64,000 nt of DNA from Zingiber officinale. Its lineage: Eukaryota > Streptophyta > Magnoliopsida > Zingiberales > Zingiberaceae. Every line of letters begins with the position of its first letter. Position 1 is the first letter of the stretch. The translations under genes were made by a program, and so were the position numbers. The stretch is from NCBI RefSeq assembly GCF_018446385.1, contig NC_055989.1, positions 132,149,004-132,213,003 of the forward strand. The letters are read 5' to 3'. The notes beneath the pieces were generated by a model. It searched no databases. It was not told the origin of the DNA and saw only the letters and a program-made list of their open reading frames with translations. Positions 34,635 through 45,834 of the stretch are shown piece by piece.

Positions 34635-35447
34635 CTCAAGCATCCGATCACTATTGACTTGCTCCGAACCTCCCCTTAAGCATCCAGTCAATTGAGGTCA
34701 CTTCTTTCCTCTAAGACTTTTTAATCACCTAGGGTGCATTCCCCAGGATTTTCGCCAAGCATTCAATCACCCTTGACATGCTTGGACTTTTTGCTTAGAG
34801 TTCACTCATCTGGGATTTCCCACCTCCTTTGTTCAATGTCAGTATTCCACCCACATGACTCAATCTGAACTATGACTCTGATACCAATTGATATGACCAG
34901 AAAAATTCACATATCTCTACAATGATATGATATTATTCACTTTGGGTTTAAGTCCTCAGGCATCCGGTCAATCGAGATCACTCCTCGGTTCACTCCCCCA
35001 GGAATTTTGCTAAGCATTCGGTCACCCTTGACCTGCTTGGACTTTTCACCACCTAGGGTTTACTCCCTGGTCACCCTTGACTTGTTTGGAAGGGGTTTAC
35101 TCCCCTAGGATTTCCACTAAGCATATTGACCTGCTTGGGCAGGGTTCACTCCCAAAAGATTTCTGTCAAGCATATTGACCTGCTTGAACTTCTATCTCAG
35201 AGTTCACTCCTTTAGGATCCCCACCTCCTTCGTTCAAGATCATTATTCCATCCATATGGCTAGATCTGGACCATGACTCTAATACCACTTGATAGAACCA
35301 AAAGAATTCACATATTTCTATAATAATATGATATTATCTACTTTGGGTCTAAGTCCTTATGGATTTATTTTGAGTTTAAGCCAAAAGGCCTAAACTAATG
35401 GAGATATCTTTCATCTTATGAACTCATAATCTTTTCTATATATTACT
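34635..35447 (-). mobile_element. Minus-strand LTR-element remnants with two primer-binding motifs
   Basis: Complements of an initiator-tRNA primer site (gactctgataccaattg near 34874 and gactctaataccacttg near 35276) are each followed to the right by tgatatgacc or tgatagaacc and then ttcacatatYtctaYaatRatatgatatt, the start of an LTR. To their left are several diverged copies of aagcattcggtcacccttgacctgcttgg. I read this as two tandemly arranged leftovers of one old family. No coding part is visible. Confidence 0.55.
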
Positions 35448-35834
35448 TGTTAGTGTATGTACTTATGTGCCAAGACACTCCTTATGTATTTTGTGGATAA
35501 TTATTTCATAAAAGCAAGTATATATCATTAATTATTTATTTTTTTGTACATATATGATTAATGATAAAGTTCCACGGATTAATAAATATATTAATATAAA
35601 AATAGTTCTTGATCGGATAGATATCTAGAGGGAACATGAATATTTAGATCAACGTTGAGTATGACTAGGTCGAGATAAACGAGGGATGGATATTCAAGTT
35701 ATACTTGGGGGTGTCTTGATCTTAGAGGTACACTAGGCATGATCTGCTTAAGAGGATACCACATATTAAGCATCATTTGGTTATTCCTCTTATGAACGAG
35801 TGTAACTGATCTTTTGACTTGAGACTTTCATTTA

Positions 35835-36867
35835 TGTTGAAGCAATCTAGGTGCCCTAGGTTTTGATGTTTGGGCAAAGGTTTAAGTTAGGTTTATTGCT
35901 GTATTTGATATACATTGTGAGTGTGCAGGATACAAGTACAACAAGGAAAGTCCAAGTGTGATCTTGGCAAAGGAGGAAAGTCCAATAATGAGTCTTGGCG
36001 GTGTAAGTCCAAGCATGTAGTCTTGGCAACGTAAGTCCAAGTGTGACTTGGCAATGGATGAAGTCCCGGAGGTGAGGAGCCTCTTGGCAAAGAAAGACCC
36101 GACAATATGGACAAGGCCGATGGAAGCTCCAGAAGGTAAGACGTGAAGGATGGGGAGGCATCCGAGGGACGCAAGGCTGATGGAGGAGGCTATAGGCTAG
36201 GTCTAGGTTGGTCGGGCGAGAACGAGTGCTGAGTGAATGTACTCGAGGTAAAATCCTAAAATTAGGGTTTACTGTAGCAGTACTGTAGTGTTACTGTAGC
36301 AATACTGTAGCAGTCGACTGATGACTGTAGCAGTCGACTGGTGCACTGTAGAGAGCCGTTGAGAGAGCCGTTGGGATGGCACCAGTCGACTGGTGCAAGG
36401 ACCAGTCGACTGGTAACGGGCAAATAAGCTTACTGATTTGTTCTAAGCTCTATAAGAAGGAGCTTGGGATGGCCGGCCAAGGTGACGAAATTAGACTTGG
36501 TTAAAGCCTAATTAGTAGTCACTAAAGTGCTCAAGGATCTCTTGTGTCCAAGTGTTCTTGGTTGAAGTTGTGGTGAGGTTTCTCCACCCACAAGGAGCGG
36601 TTTGAGCTAGCCGGAGTTTCCGGGGACTAATCCACCGACGGATTGAGGGATCGTCCACCTTACGGACAGCCGTGGAGTAGGAGCATCATCTCCGAACCAC
36701 GTTACATCGACGTGCATTGGTTTGCTTGTTCTTTTCTTTATCTTTAGCTTTCGTATTCATAATTTGTATTGTATTATTCCGCTTGCGCACTAACGAATAC
36801 ATAGGAAGCCATCGATTTGGGTGAGACGCTATTCACCCCCCCTCTAGCGGCCACCGATCCTCCAACA
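35835..36867 (+). mobile_element. Solo LTR of family E inside LTR F
   Basis: 1033 bp, TGTTGAAGCAATCTAGG to GATCCTCCAACA, with perfect duplication ATTTA at 35830-35834 and 36868-36872. It contains CAGTCGACTG palindromes at about 36307-36413, then ctctataagaagg (TATA-like, about 36448), then ggtttctccacccacaaggag. It ends ctattcaccccccctctag plus a short tail, as in families C and D. Confidence 0.9.
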
Positions 36868-37539
36868 ATTTATTCTATGCGTGGAGTTATATACTCTAAC
36901 GGCGTTAAAAGTAGTCTTTAATCAGATTATGATTAATATGGTTGTTGGATACATAACAAAGCATAGAGAGAATAATGTTGAGTCATTAGAGGATTCATTG
37001 TTCTCTTGGAAATATTAGTAACTCGAAATCCATGTCCATGGGAGGAATGATTTATCATTCAAAAGGAATCTATTATATTTTGGAAATCAAGTAAAATAAT
37101 TAATCTGCTGATGATGCATAATGTACCGAATTAATTGGGATGTAGGCTAGATGAAGAGATTAAATTACATAGTAATCGGCTTATAGTAGTTTATAGTTTA
37201 TAACTAATATTAATTTTATCATATTGGGTGGCTAAAAACTGTTGCTAGATGGTTACCTTAGTCTGTATATGGATTTACACTGCCCTCATGTATAAAACCT
37301 AGAGGGTCGCATACATAGTACGTAGACATGAACATTATTTATAATTGATTATTTTTGTTGATACTAAAATTAACCAATTTATTATTTCAGAATAAGAATT
37401 AATTGAGTTATTAATAAATTATAAAACATTGGAAGCTAATACAGGTCAAAATCAAATATAGTTTTATTTGATTCAAAGAAGAGGAAGTAGAGAATTTGGA
37501 TAGACATAATAATGGTGATCCTTGGAAAATTTGAAGAGT

Positions 37540-37690
37540 CATAACTCTTCATCTTCCTTGAAGAATTAATGGAGGTATAATTCTACTTAAATGAAGAATT
37601 AATGGAGGTCATAACTCTTCATCTTCCTAATTAATGGAGGACATAATTCTACTTAAATGAAGAATTAATGGAGAGATTAATTGTTCATCT
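37540..37690 (+). repeat. Tandem units of about 70 bp inside LTR F
   Basis: The block taattctacttaaatgaagaattaatggagg occurs twice with interleaved ataactcttcatcttcct units. Diverged, about two to three copies. Confidence 0.7.
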
Positions 37691-38583
37691 TCCTTGGAGG
37701 CTATAAATAGCCACCCTTGGAAAGGTTTGAATTATGAACTCTCTCTCCACTTATCCCTCGAAGACTTCTTCTTCACTTTCTTCCATCAAAAAAGATCGAT
37801 AGTGCTTCCAAGGTTTTGTCGATCTAAGAGGCTAACACTTGACGAATCGTATCAAATTCGTGATCTAGTGCATGTGGATACTACTAGAGGAGTCACACGT
37901 GGGACTATCATTTGTTTGTGATATTATTCACTCTATCAAGGACTACAAGGTATATTTTATTTTGAGTTATTTTATTTAAAACTATATGTACCACGAAGAG
38001 ATCCATGATTTAAGGAGAAAAAATATCTGATTTTAGTATATGTATTCCGCTGCACTATGATTCCAACATTATCAATGTGAGACTTTAATTGTATTTATAA
38101 CAAAAATGAACTAAATCCTTGGTTGAAATAGTTATTCAAGCTTAGTTTGATTCCATTTTTATAAGCTTGATTTAATATTGTCTTGAGCTTATTCATTTAT
38201 ATATTATCCAGTTAGTGTTGGGTGCACAATATTTAATTTAGAATTTTGATATATGACTAAGGTTAAAATTAGGTTAGTTGTTATCTAACCAATTGTGTTA
38301 AGTTTTAGGTGCAAGATACTTGACAAGTGTTAAAGTTATAGTTGTGAACCAGACAGTGACTAAGTCCTAATAGATCTAGACATCTAAATTTCTGATTGGG
38401 AATCATGCATGAGTTAAGTCTTGATTGGAGATCAAACAATAACTTTTTAGCTATAAGCTAAGCTAGGTGAATCAAGTCCAAGTGATTAAGGTTTGACAGA
38501 CAAATTCCTAGCTGGGGGCTAGGTTAATCAAGTCCAAGTAGAGTTAGCTAAGAGCTATAGGCTTGACAAACAAGTCCAGGAAG

Positions 38584-41500
38584 TGTAAGTACCCCAAGGT
38601 AGTTTTTGATGTAATCAACCAAGTTAGGTTAGGTCCTGTTGATATTTAACCCCTATGTCTAAGTGTATAGGAACTTAGGAGCACAGGAATGTCGAGAGAA
38701 AGACGCAACTAGCGAGAAGGACGACACAGGAGAGAGCCGACGAGCTCAATGCGTCCGAGGGACTAAGTGCTGCGGAAGAGTATGTGGGCGGACGAGAAGG
38801 AGGCGTGCGGCGTTTCCGAGGGACGAGAAGTTGGAGTGGAAGATTGCTCGAAGGCTGAAAACTGGGTTTGGGTAAGCCCTATTTCGGATGGCCGAAATCA
38901 CCCAAGCAAGCAAAACTAGAGCCGGAGCGGAAGACCTGGACCTAAGCGAGTGGAGCCAAAGCAAGAACCCGGACCAAACAGTTAACACAAAGTTAACTTA
39001 GGTATGGATGCCTGGACTGAGCCTAGGCGCTTGGACCATGAATTTTATCTAGATCAAGTTTGATGAGATCTGTTGCGATGGAGATAAAGTTTTATCCCCT
39101 AGAGGCGTCTGGAACCCTTCTAGGTGCCCCGACCGGGACTATAAATATAAACTTGGTCCCAATAGTTCAGAACAACACTAGTGATTGATTCTTCTTTAGT
39201 TTTGTTCTGTAATTGAGTGCTTTAATTGATATAAAGAGGCTTCTCCGCCTGAAGGAGAGTTTAATGAGTTTTCAACTTTCTTGGATTAACAACCTCCCCA
39301 GTTGTAACCAAGTAAACCTTTTCATGCCTCTTCTTTTTCAGTCTCGTATTTATTTTATGTGAGTGTTAGTACTATAAAGTTCGAGGAAAGTTTATTTTTC
39401 TTTGCAGGGCTATTCGCCCCCCTCTAGTCGGTCGACAAGGGTCCTACAAGTGGTATTAGAGTCAGGTCGCTTCAGGAGGACTAACCGTCGAATGAAGCAC
39501 ATGAGATGGTCGGACCGAGCATCTGCCCACTGAAGTTTGAGGGGGAGTTCACGAGCTGGAAGAAAAAGATAGAGGTATTATTTAAGACAGATTTCAAGTT
39601 ACTTTTAATAATAAAATTTGGTTTTGTAGCACCTGAGGACAAAGAAGAATACCAATGGACGAAGAAGGAATAAACCAATTTCATGGCAAACGGTAAAGCA
39701 GAGTTCCATCTGCTGAGCATCTTACTGCCACAAGAAGTCAACTGGATCAAAACCTACGAGTCAACCACGGAGCTTTGGGAGAAATTTCTGGAACTACACA
39801 AAGGGACCTCGGAGGCAAAACTCACGATACGGGATATGCTCAGGAACCAGATCAGCAACATCAAGTTAGGAAAAGGCGAAACTGTTGCACACTTCACTCA
39901 AAAATAAAGGAGCTCATCATTGAACTTACGAATCTCGAGAAAAAGGTAAGCAACTAAGATTCATTAAGGTACGCGCTTAACGCATTTCCTAAGACTACTG
40001 AATGAGCATCATTAGTAGATGCTTATTATATATCTAAGGATCTAGAATTAAGTACTTTAGAAGAAATATTTTCAACTTTTGAAGTCCATGAAATGAGATG
40101 TGCAAATTTGAAGAAGGAGTCAAAACACAACATTGCCTTAAAGGTAAAGATGGACAAATAAGACTCTGAATCTTCTCTCGACGATGACGAAACAACACTC
40201 ATGGTAAGAAAATTTAAAAAGTTATTTAAAACTAAAAAATTTAATCAAGTGCAGGGTACAAGAAGAAAAAGAAAAGTAAGATGCTACCACTATAATGAAG
40301 AAGAACACGTGAAAGACAGCTACCCAAAATTGAAGAAAAGGGACAAGGACAAGAAAAAGAACAAGAAGTCATCCCAGACCAAGTATAATCTAAAAGCGAC
40401 ATGGGATGACATGTCGTCTGAATCAGAGATAGAAGCTCTCGTCGGACTTGCGCTAGTGGCAAGTCACCAAGAAGATGAAGATGAAGCAAGCTCATCTGAA
40501 ATGAGCATCAAAAGCATCGATGAAGGGGGAGCGACATCGGAAGGAAGCAATACTTCAGGAGGAGCTTCAAATTACAGGATCGATAAGGTAAGTTAGGTAC
40601 GGTCTCTTCCTCCTAACAAGTTATTTAAGTTTGTAAAAATATTATCAAAAAATTACTGCAAGTTAGAAAAAGAAAATAAAGAGTTAAAATCAACCTTAGC
40701 TGATTCTTGTCGATTAGAAGATTTCGACAAACTAAAATAGAAAATGGAAAATTGAAAAAGAAAATTTAAAATTTAAAAAGTCATACATGCTTAACTTTTA
40801 TTCCTTTTAATTTTAGAAATTATTCAAGACTTAATTGGTATCTCAAATATCATAAGGGTCAAATTAGGAAAATATCATAGAAATATATTCCTAAAAAATT
40901 CTTGATTAATCATGTAGGAAGGAATCTATTTTGGATTCCAAAATCATATTTAAATTGATTTTTTTGGACTTAGGGCTTTCATAGAGAAAATTGAATATTT
41001 AATTTCTTTAAAAGTCTTTGTCTAGAAAGTGGTTGTTATTCCAATAACCAAGAAGACCTAGTGCCTCGCCATAACTTGGAAACCAATTATTGAAATAAAT
41101 GTTTAATTGACTTACTGTGAAACACTTAACTAATACTTTAAATTATTTTTCAAAATTTCTGTTAGAAAAATTCTGATCGTTAAAATTTATTTAATAAAAA
41201 TCATATTTGTTAGAGTTATTTTAGTAAATTTATTTTTTCTGTGAAATATTATCTAAACAATTTTCTAAAACTTTTTCGGTTAGAAAATTTTCTATGAATT
41301 AACTATCAAAATGTATTTTTTTTAATTTTTATTTAAAATTCAACTTTTTATGAAATTTTTTGCATGCTCAAATCTTGTTAAGATTTTCAATAATTAAAAG
41401 AGTTTTTTTTCAAAATTTGTTAATAAAATCAGAGTTTTTGAAGCTTAACCTTTCATTTTTTTTTTTTTGTTTTCCCTTAGAATTTAAATTTAGATTTTCC

Positions 41501-42498
41501 AAAGTCATTTTAAAGTACCATATTTAATGTGATCAAAGGGGAAGAAGGGAAGATTAAGTCTAAGGGGAGGATAATTTAATATTTTTTTTTGCACATTATT
41601 GAGTTGTAAATTTATTACCTTGTTATTTCTTTTTTATGTTTGTTTACCCTAACTTAACTTGGGTTGCTCACATCAAAAATGAGGAGATTGTAAGTACCCC
41701 CAAGATAGTCCTGTTGGTATTTAACTCCAATATCTAAGTGTACAGGAACTTAGGAGCACAAGAAGTCAAGCGAAAGACGCAGCTAGTGAGGACAGCACGA
41801 GAGAGAGCCAGCAGGCTTGGTGCGTCCGAAGGATGAGGTGCTATGGAAGAGTACGCGGCCGGACGAGAAGGAGGTGTGAGGCGTTTCCGAGAGACGAGAA
41901 GCCGAAGCAGAAGATTGCTCGAAGGCCAAAAAAATGGGTTTCGGTGAACCTTATTCTAGAGGTCCGAAATCATCTAAGTAAGCATAGCTGGAGCCAGATC
42001 AGAAGACCCAGAGCCAAGCAAGCGGAGCCGGAGCAAGAACCCGAACCAAACAGTTAACACAGAGTTAACTTAGGTCCGAGTGCCCGGACCATGAATTTTA
42101 TCCGGATCAAGTTTGACGAGATCCGTTACGACGGGGATAGAATTTTATCCCCCTAGAGGCATTTGAAACCCTTCCACACGCCCTGACCAAGGCTATAAAT
42201 ATAGCCCTGGTCCGGTTCAGAACAACACTTATGATTGATTTTTCTTTATTTTTGTTCTGTAATCAAGTGTTTTAATTGTTGTAAAGAAGCTTCTCTGCCT
42301 GAATGAGAGTTTAGTGAGCTTTCAACTTCTTTTGATTAACAACCTCCCCGGTTATAAATAAGTAAACCCTTTCATGCCTCTTCTTTTTCAGTGTTATATT
42401 TATTTTATACAAGTGTTAGTGCTATAAAGTTCGAAGAAGGTTCGTTTTCCTTTGCAGGGCTATTTACCCTTGTCTAGCCAGCCGACAAAGGTCCTATA
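38584..42498 (+). mobile_element. Gag-only copia-type LTR element C
   Basis: 3915 bp with LTRs at 38584-39448 and 41689-42498, perfect duplication GGAAG at 38579-38583 and 42499-42503. Both LTRs start TGTAAGTACCCC and end GGTCCTAYA. A primer site (tggtattagagtca) starts at 39451 and a purine tract (atgaggagat) precedes the 3' LTR. The internal 2.24 kb encodes only gag. It is related to element B: shared LTR phrases include gatcaaccaagttag and aggagcacaRgaa, and gag is alike. The LTRs differ by roughly 15-20% by eye, so it is the oldest well-bounded element here. It is broken. Confidence 0.9.
39508..40960 (+). pseudogene. Element C gag fossil
   Basis: Gag starts near 39508 with MVGPSICPLKFEGEFTSWKK, parallel to the element B start. 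The central helices (FLELHKGTSEAKLTIRD; about 39.78-40.1 kb) match B. A knuckle-like CYHYNEEEHVKDSYPKLKKRD follows near 40281-40345, then a lysine-rich and acidic linker and a coiled-coil-like tail to about 40.9 kb. It has several breaks. No protease, integrase or reverse transcriptase wording follows. Confidence 0.8.
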
Positions 42499-43481
42499 GG
42501 AAGAAGCAACTAGAAGTTGTGGCTTGACACCTTAGACTAGATGAGTCAGTTGGAGGTTGAACATCCAGACTCAGCATAAGTGCAAGTAACTTTACATTTG
42601 ATATCATACTCATTATGTTACATGTAGGGAACCATGTTTGACGATTCCAGATAATTAGATGGAATCCAGGGGTGACTAACTGATGATAACTTTCGACGAA
42701 AGGATTTCGGAGGGTCTAGGTGACCAAGGATACAGGCGACCGGAGTAGCTTCGAGGCGACCGGGAGATGTCGTTATCAGCAAACTGAGGGAGTCGGATCA
42801 AGATGAGATTTGACCCTTCTCCAGGCGACTGAAGAGCTTCGTTAACGTTATCAAATGGATAAAAGTTTTAACCACATCAACACCTCTATAGGCAATTGAG
42901 AAGGCTCTAAGTGACCTGAGGATTCCTATATAAGGAGTTTTGAGGCATATCTTGAAAGTCACTTATTTATACATAATTCACTCTTGTTCTCATGCTCTAA
43001 GTGCTTTTTTGCCTTCTGTGTTGCGACAAGATTGTGAGTGACACTTCACTTTATTTTAATCGACAACATCTAAAGTAATATTTTTATTTTTGTTGTGTTG
43101 CTTAATTTTGTTATTATGCTTAATTTTTAAATTCTTTTTCGGTAATGTTTCTCCATCCAAGAGAAATTAAAAAAATAAGAATAATATTTTATAACTACCG
43201 TGTGTCTATACTTCTAGGTTGATTGACCAACTTTCATGTGTAAACTATTAGCTAAATATATTACATGTTTTTATTGTTATGTATTGTTATGTGTTATTTG
43301 ATTGAATCAGTTTAAATTTAGTTTATTTTTGATGGACTACTCTGATTAATTTAACGGTTTTAATTACTATCTATCCATTTATAATGCTATTCACCTCTCT
43401 AAGAGTTTGATCTTACACTCAATTTAAATTTACTTTATTGTTTGTAGTTTTTACTAGTTGTCTTTTTCACTAGGAAGTTTA

Positions 43482-43575
43482 GTTTATCCACACCCCCTGC
43501 AAGCCCTCACGAGTCGAGTTTAGTTTATCCACACCCCCACAAGCGCTCACGAGTCGGGTGCAGGAGAGAGCAAAT
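43482..43575. repeat. Tandem duplication of about 43 bp
   Basis: agtttagtttatccacacccc followed by caag, c/gcctcacgagtcg is present twice in direct succession, with a few differences. Confidence 0.85.
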
Positions 43576-44555
43576 AAGAGATTTGAGGATGATTTTAAAG
43601 ATAGTTTTTGAGTGGGTACAAGTTATAAGTTATACTCCGAATTTATTAACACATCGATTGATCGAGTTAGATCTGGATTAAAAAAATAAATAGAAAATAA
43701 AGAAAATTAAAAAAAAAAAAACGAAATCAAATTAAGCATCACTCTCGCAGTCTCACTCACATAATGTCCTTTCTTCTTTACAGTGGCACACTAAATCTTT
43801 AATGGCTCAGTATCTCTCTAATTCCAACACATGATCCATATGCTATCTTCCTTTACATAATCAAGGACACATTACGAGTGAGACGTTTAAGATAAACATA
43901 ATTAGAATTAATTTGATTCAGACGGTTGAAATTCAATATAAGATTTTAAACTTTAAACGAATATAACTTTTAATTTGAAATCTATCGTTGTATAGAATTC
44001 AAAAACATATATTTATTACCGATAAAAATCATAACTATCAAATTTTCAATCCTAAATTTCATCGTTAAAATCTTTTTTGAGAGTCTTTTTACTATTGAGG
44101 GTCTTTTTATTATTTTAAATAATTTTTAAGTATTTAAAATAATTTTTATATTTTTGATATATTTTTTAAAAAAATTGTCTTGATCCGTATTTTGATCCGT
44201 ATTTTGATTTAAGTTAAGATGATTAATTTAATTATTTTTTTAGATAAAAATATATTTCCTTATTTTGTAAGATTAAAATTAACATCTTAATTTTTTTTTC
44301 ATTATTTGAATAAATCGTGCTATAATTCCTTCTAGTTTTAATAAAAAGTTTTTTTCTTGAGATTCCTTTTCTCATCTTCTTTTCAATTTTCTTCTTCTAA
44401 TCAGCCATAATCACTATAACGTAAGAAGGAAGAGGTTTGAGTGCCACAAACAGAGATATTCTCAATTGATGACGACTAAACCACTATAACACAGCAGTAT
44501 AATTTCGGCATATTTCTGGCACTAAAATGAGCACCATGAATGGCTCAACGCTAGA
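43576..44555. other. Intergenic AT-rich region downstream of JAZ
   Basis: Anonymous sequence rich in A/T runs; includes the presumed 3' UTR of the minus-strand JAZ gene in its last 100-200 bp. No gene or terminal structure recognised. Confidence 0.4.
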
Positions 44556-45780
44556 CTATATCGTTAGCTCAGTGCTGATGGACTCGATGCTGTTCTTGAG
44601 GTGTCCGGCGAAAGATGAATGGGAGGTGCTCGACGCATTGCATCCTCCACTGTCATTCCCCGATGATATTTTGGTGGAGGAGTACGGCATGGCACCGGTC
44701 AGCCTGCAAAAGGAACAAGAAGACACTAAACAACGTAACACTTGTAATCGAAAAGCTTCACATGAACATCACCAACTCACCTCTCTTTTCTCTTTTCCAA
44801 GAACCGTGCTAAGGACGCCTTCCGAGCTTGAGGAATGGCTGCCGGAAATCGATTGCCAAGGTTAGTTGAAAGATGGAATTAGAGCTTAAAGGATTCAGTT
44901 ATTAGAAGTTGATGATCACCTCTTGGAGCGACCGGTTTAAGAACAGATGCTTCGTTTGCCCCACGATTTGCCAAAGATGACATTATTGATTGAGCCTGGA
45001 AAAAAAAAGGTATTCCTGAGAAATTAAACACTACTAATTAACCATATCTATGCGAAGAAGATGAAAGAATACATACCTTGTCTGATGGAACATCATCAAA
45101 AACATTCACACAGCCGCCGTAGAACACCGTCAACTGAGCAGTCCTTTGGTTTTTCTTGGCCTTGTTCCTGAAGTGAAGGAATAACAGTTACTGGCTGTCT
45201 TACTGATATCTGAACTTTCTGAACGAAGTGTTTACCTGTGACCGAAGGATCCAACAAAGGGGAATACTTGTGATGATGAACTAGCAGCAAAATTGTGAGG
45301 ATTCGGAGCCTTGAAGTAAGGATTCTGAGACAAATGGAAATATGAAGAAACAGATACAAAAGATCACTGATCCATTTTGATGAAAGAGGAATTGCAAACA
45401 AACCTGAGGAGCTAAAGCAGGGTGGTGGGGAGCCCTTAGCAGAGGGTGAGATCTCAAAGAAGGGTGCTTGGGCAAAGCGTGGTTTCTTGGCCTCTCCTCT
45501 TGCGAAGCCTTGAAGAGCATGAACTGCTGCATGGCTGACGCCTTGTTTGGGAAAGGCCACTGCAGAGATGGACCTGCTAAAATAGCTTCGATTTGAAGGG
45601 GAGAAAGAAAACAGGAACAAACCAATCAATTGGGAGAACGACTCGAAAGAAAAAGGAAAACGCTCCAAAATCGAAGCTTTAGGGAAGAGCACCTGCATCT
45701 TGGCGGATTCCACGGGCGTCTCCTTCGGCTGCATCAGGATGGAGAATTTTGGAGTGAATTCCTAAGAAATCCCTCTTCAT
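44556..45780 (-). CDS. JAZ: JAZ/TIFY jasmonate co-repressor (TIFY6/JAZ3-4-9-like), seven exons
   Basis: Exons on the minus strand: 45780-45693, 45576-45404, 45324-45236, 45167-45077, 44995-44920, 44838-44781, 44703-44556, giving 240 residues. JAZ proteins bind MYC factors and NINJA and are destroyed through the COI1 jasmonate receptor. The start is MKRDFLGIHSK, matching the MERDFLGL start of the TIFY6 branch, so I prefer it to the ATG at 45734, which is out of that frame. Next come the branch motif LQWPFPNK and FMLFKASQEERPR (about residues 33-55). The TIFY core is TVFYGG with VFDDVPSDKAQ (about 125-150). The Jas motif IPQARKASLARFLEKRKER spans 174-192 and is completed after an intron by LTGAMPY (193-199). 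All functional motifs are present; the protein is shorter than typical TIFY6 proteins (300+), mostly between QWPF and TIFY. Nuclear. Confidence 0.93.
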
Positions 45781-45813
45781 TTTGCTCGATTCGATCAAAA
45801 GGAAGCCCTTTTT

Positions 45814-45834
45814 CCTCCTCCTCCTCCTCCTCCT
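45814..45834. repeat. CTC/GAG microsatellite in the JAZ 5' leader
   Basis: Seven uninterrupted CCT units just upstream of the JAZ start; on the JAZ strand this is a GAG/AGG purine run in the presumed 5' UTR. Confidence 0.9.

Larger units (their letters stand above)
35448..38068 (+). mobile_element. LTR of family F, probably solo, interrupted by LTR E
   Basis: It starts TGTTAGTGTATG and ends GATTCCAACA; without the inserted LTR E it is about 1.58 kb. Flanks are TTACT and TTATC, a possible decayed 5-bp duplication. The left and right flanks rejoin into the dispersed repeat also present at 10019-10190. The final part reads tattccgctgcactatgattccaaca, a common copia LTR end. A stretch at 37540-37690 repeats gaagaattaatggagg and ctcttcatcttcct in tandem. 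Confidence 0.7.
38216..43417 (+). mobile_element. Older LTR-like sequence G hosting element C
   Basis: The left part (38216-38578) starts TGTTGGGTGCACAAT; the right part (42504 to about 43417) has gaggcgaccgg repeats (42731-42765), a TATA-like cctatataagg at 42929 and ends ctattcacctctctaagag...TCTTACA. The two join cleanly at the duplication of element C. The outer ends show no matching duplication, so they are approximate and it may be only a fragment. Confidence 0.5.

Noticed and set aside
44527-44865. Plus-strand reading frame of 112 codons over the 3' part of the JAZ gene
   Set aside because: It is antisense to the JAZ Jas exon and last exon and crosses their splice sites; it has no family resemblance.
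45096-45734. Long minus-strand frame starting at the ATG at 45734
   Set aside because: It reads through JAZ introns and uses the wrong frame in exon 2; the ATG at 45780 gives MKRDFLGI, the conserved JAZ start, and joins correctly.
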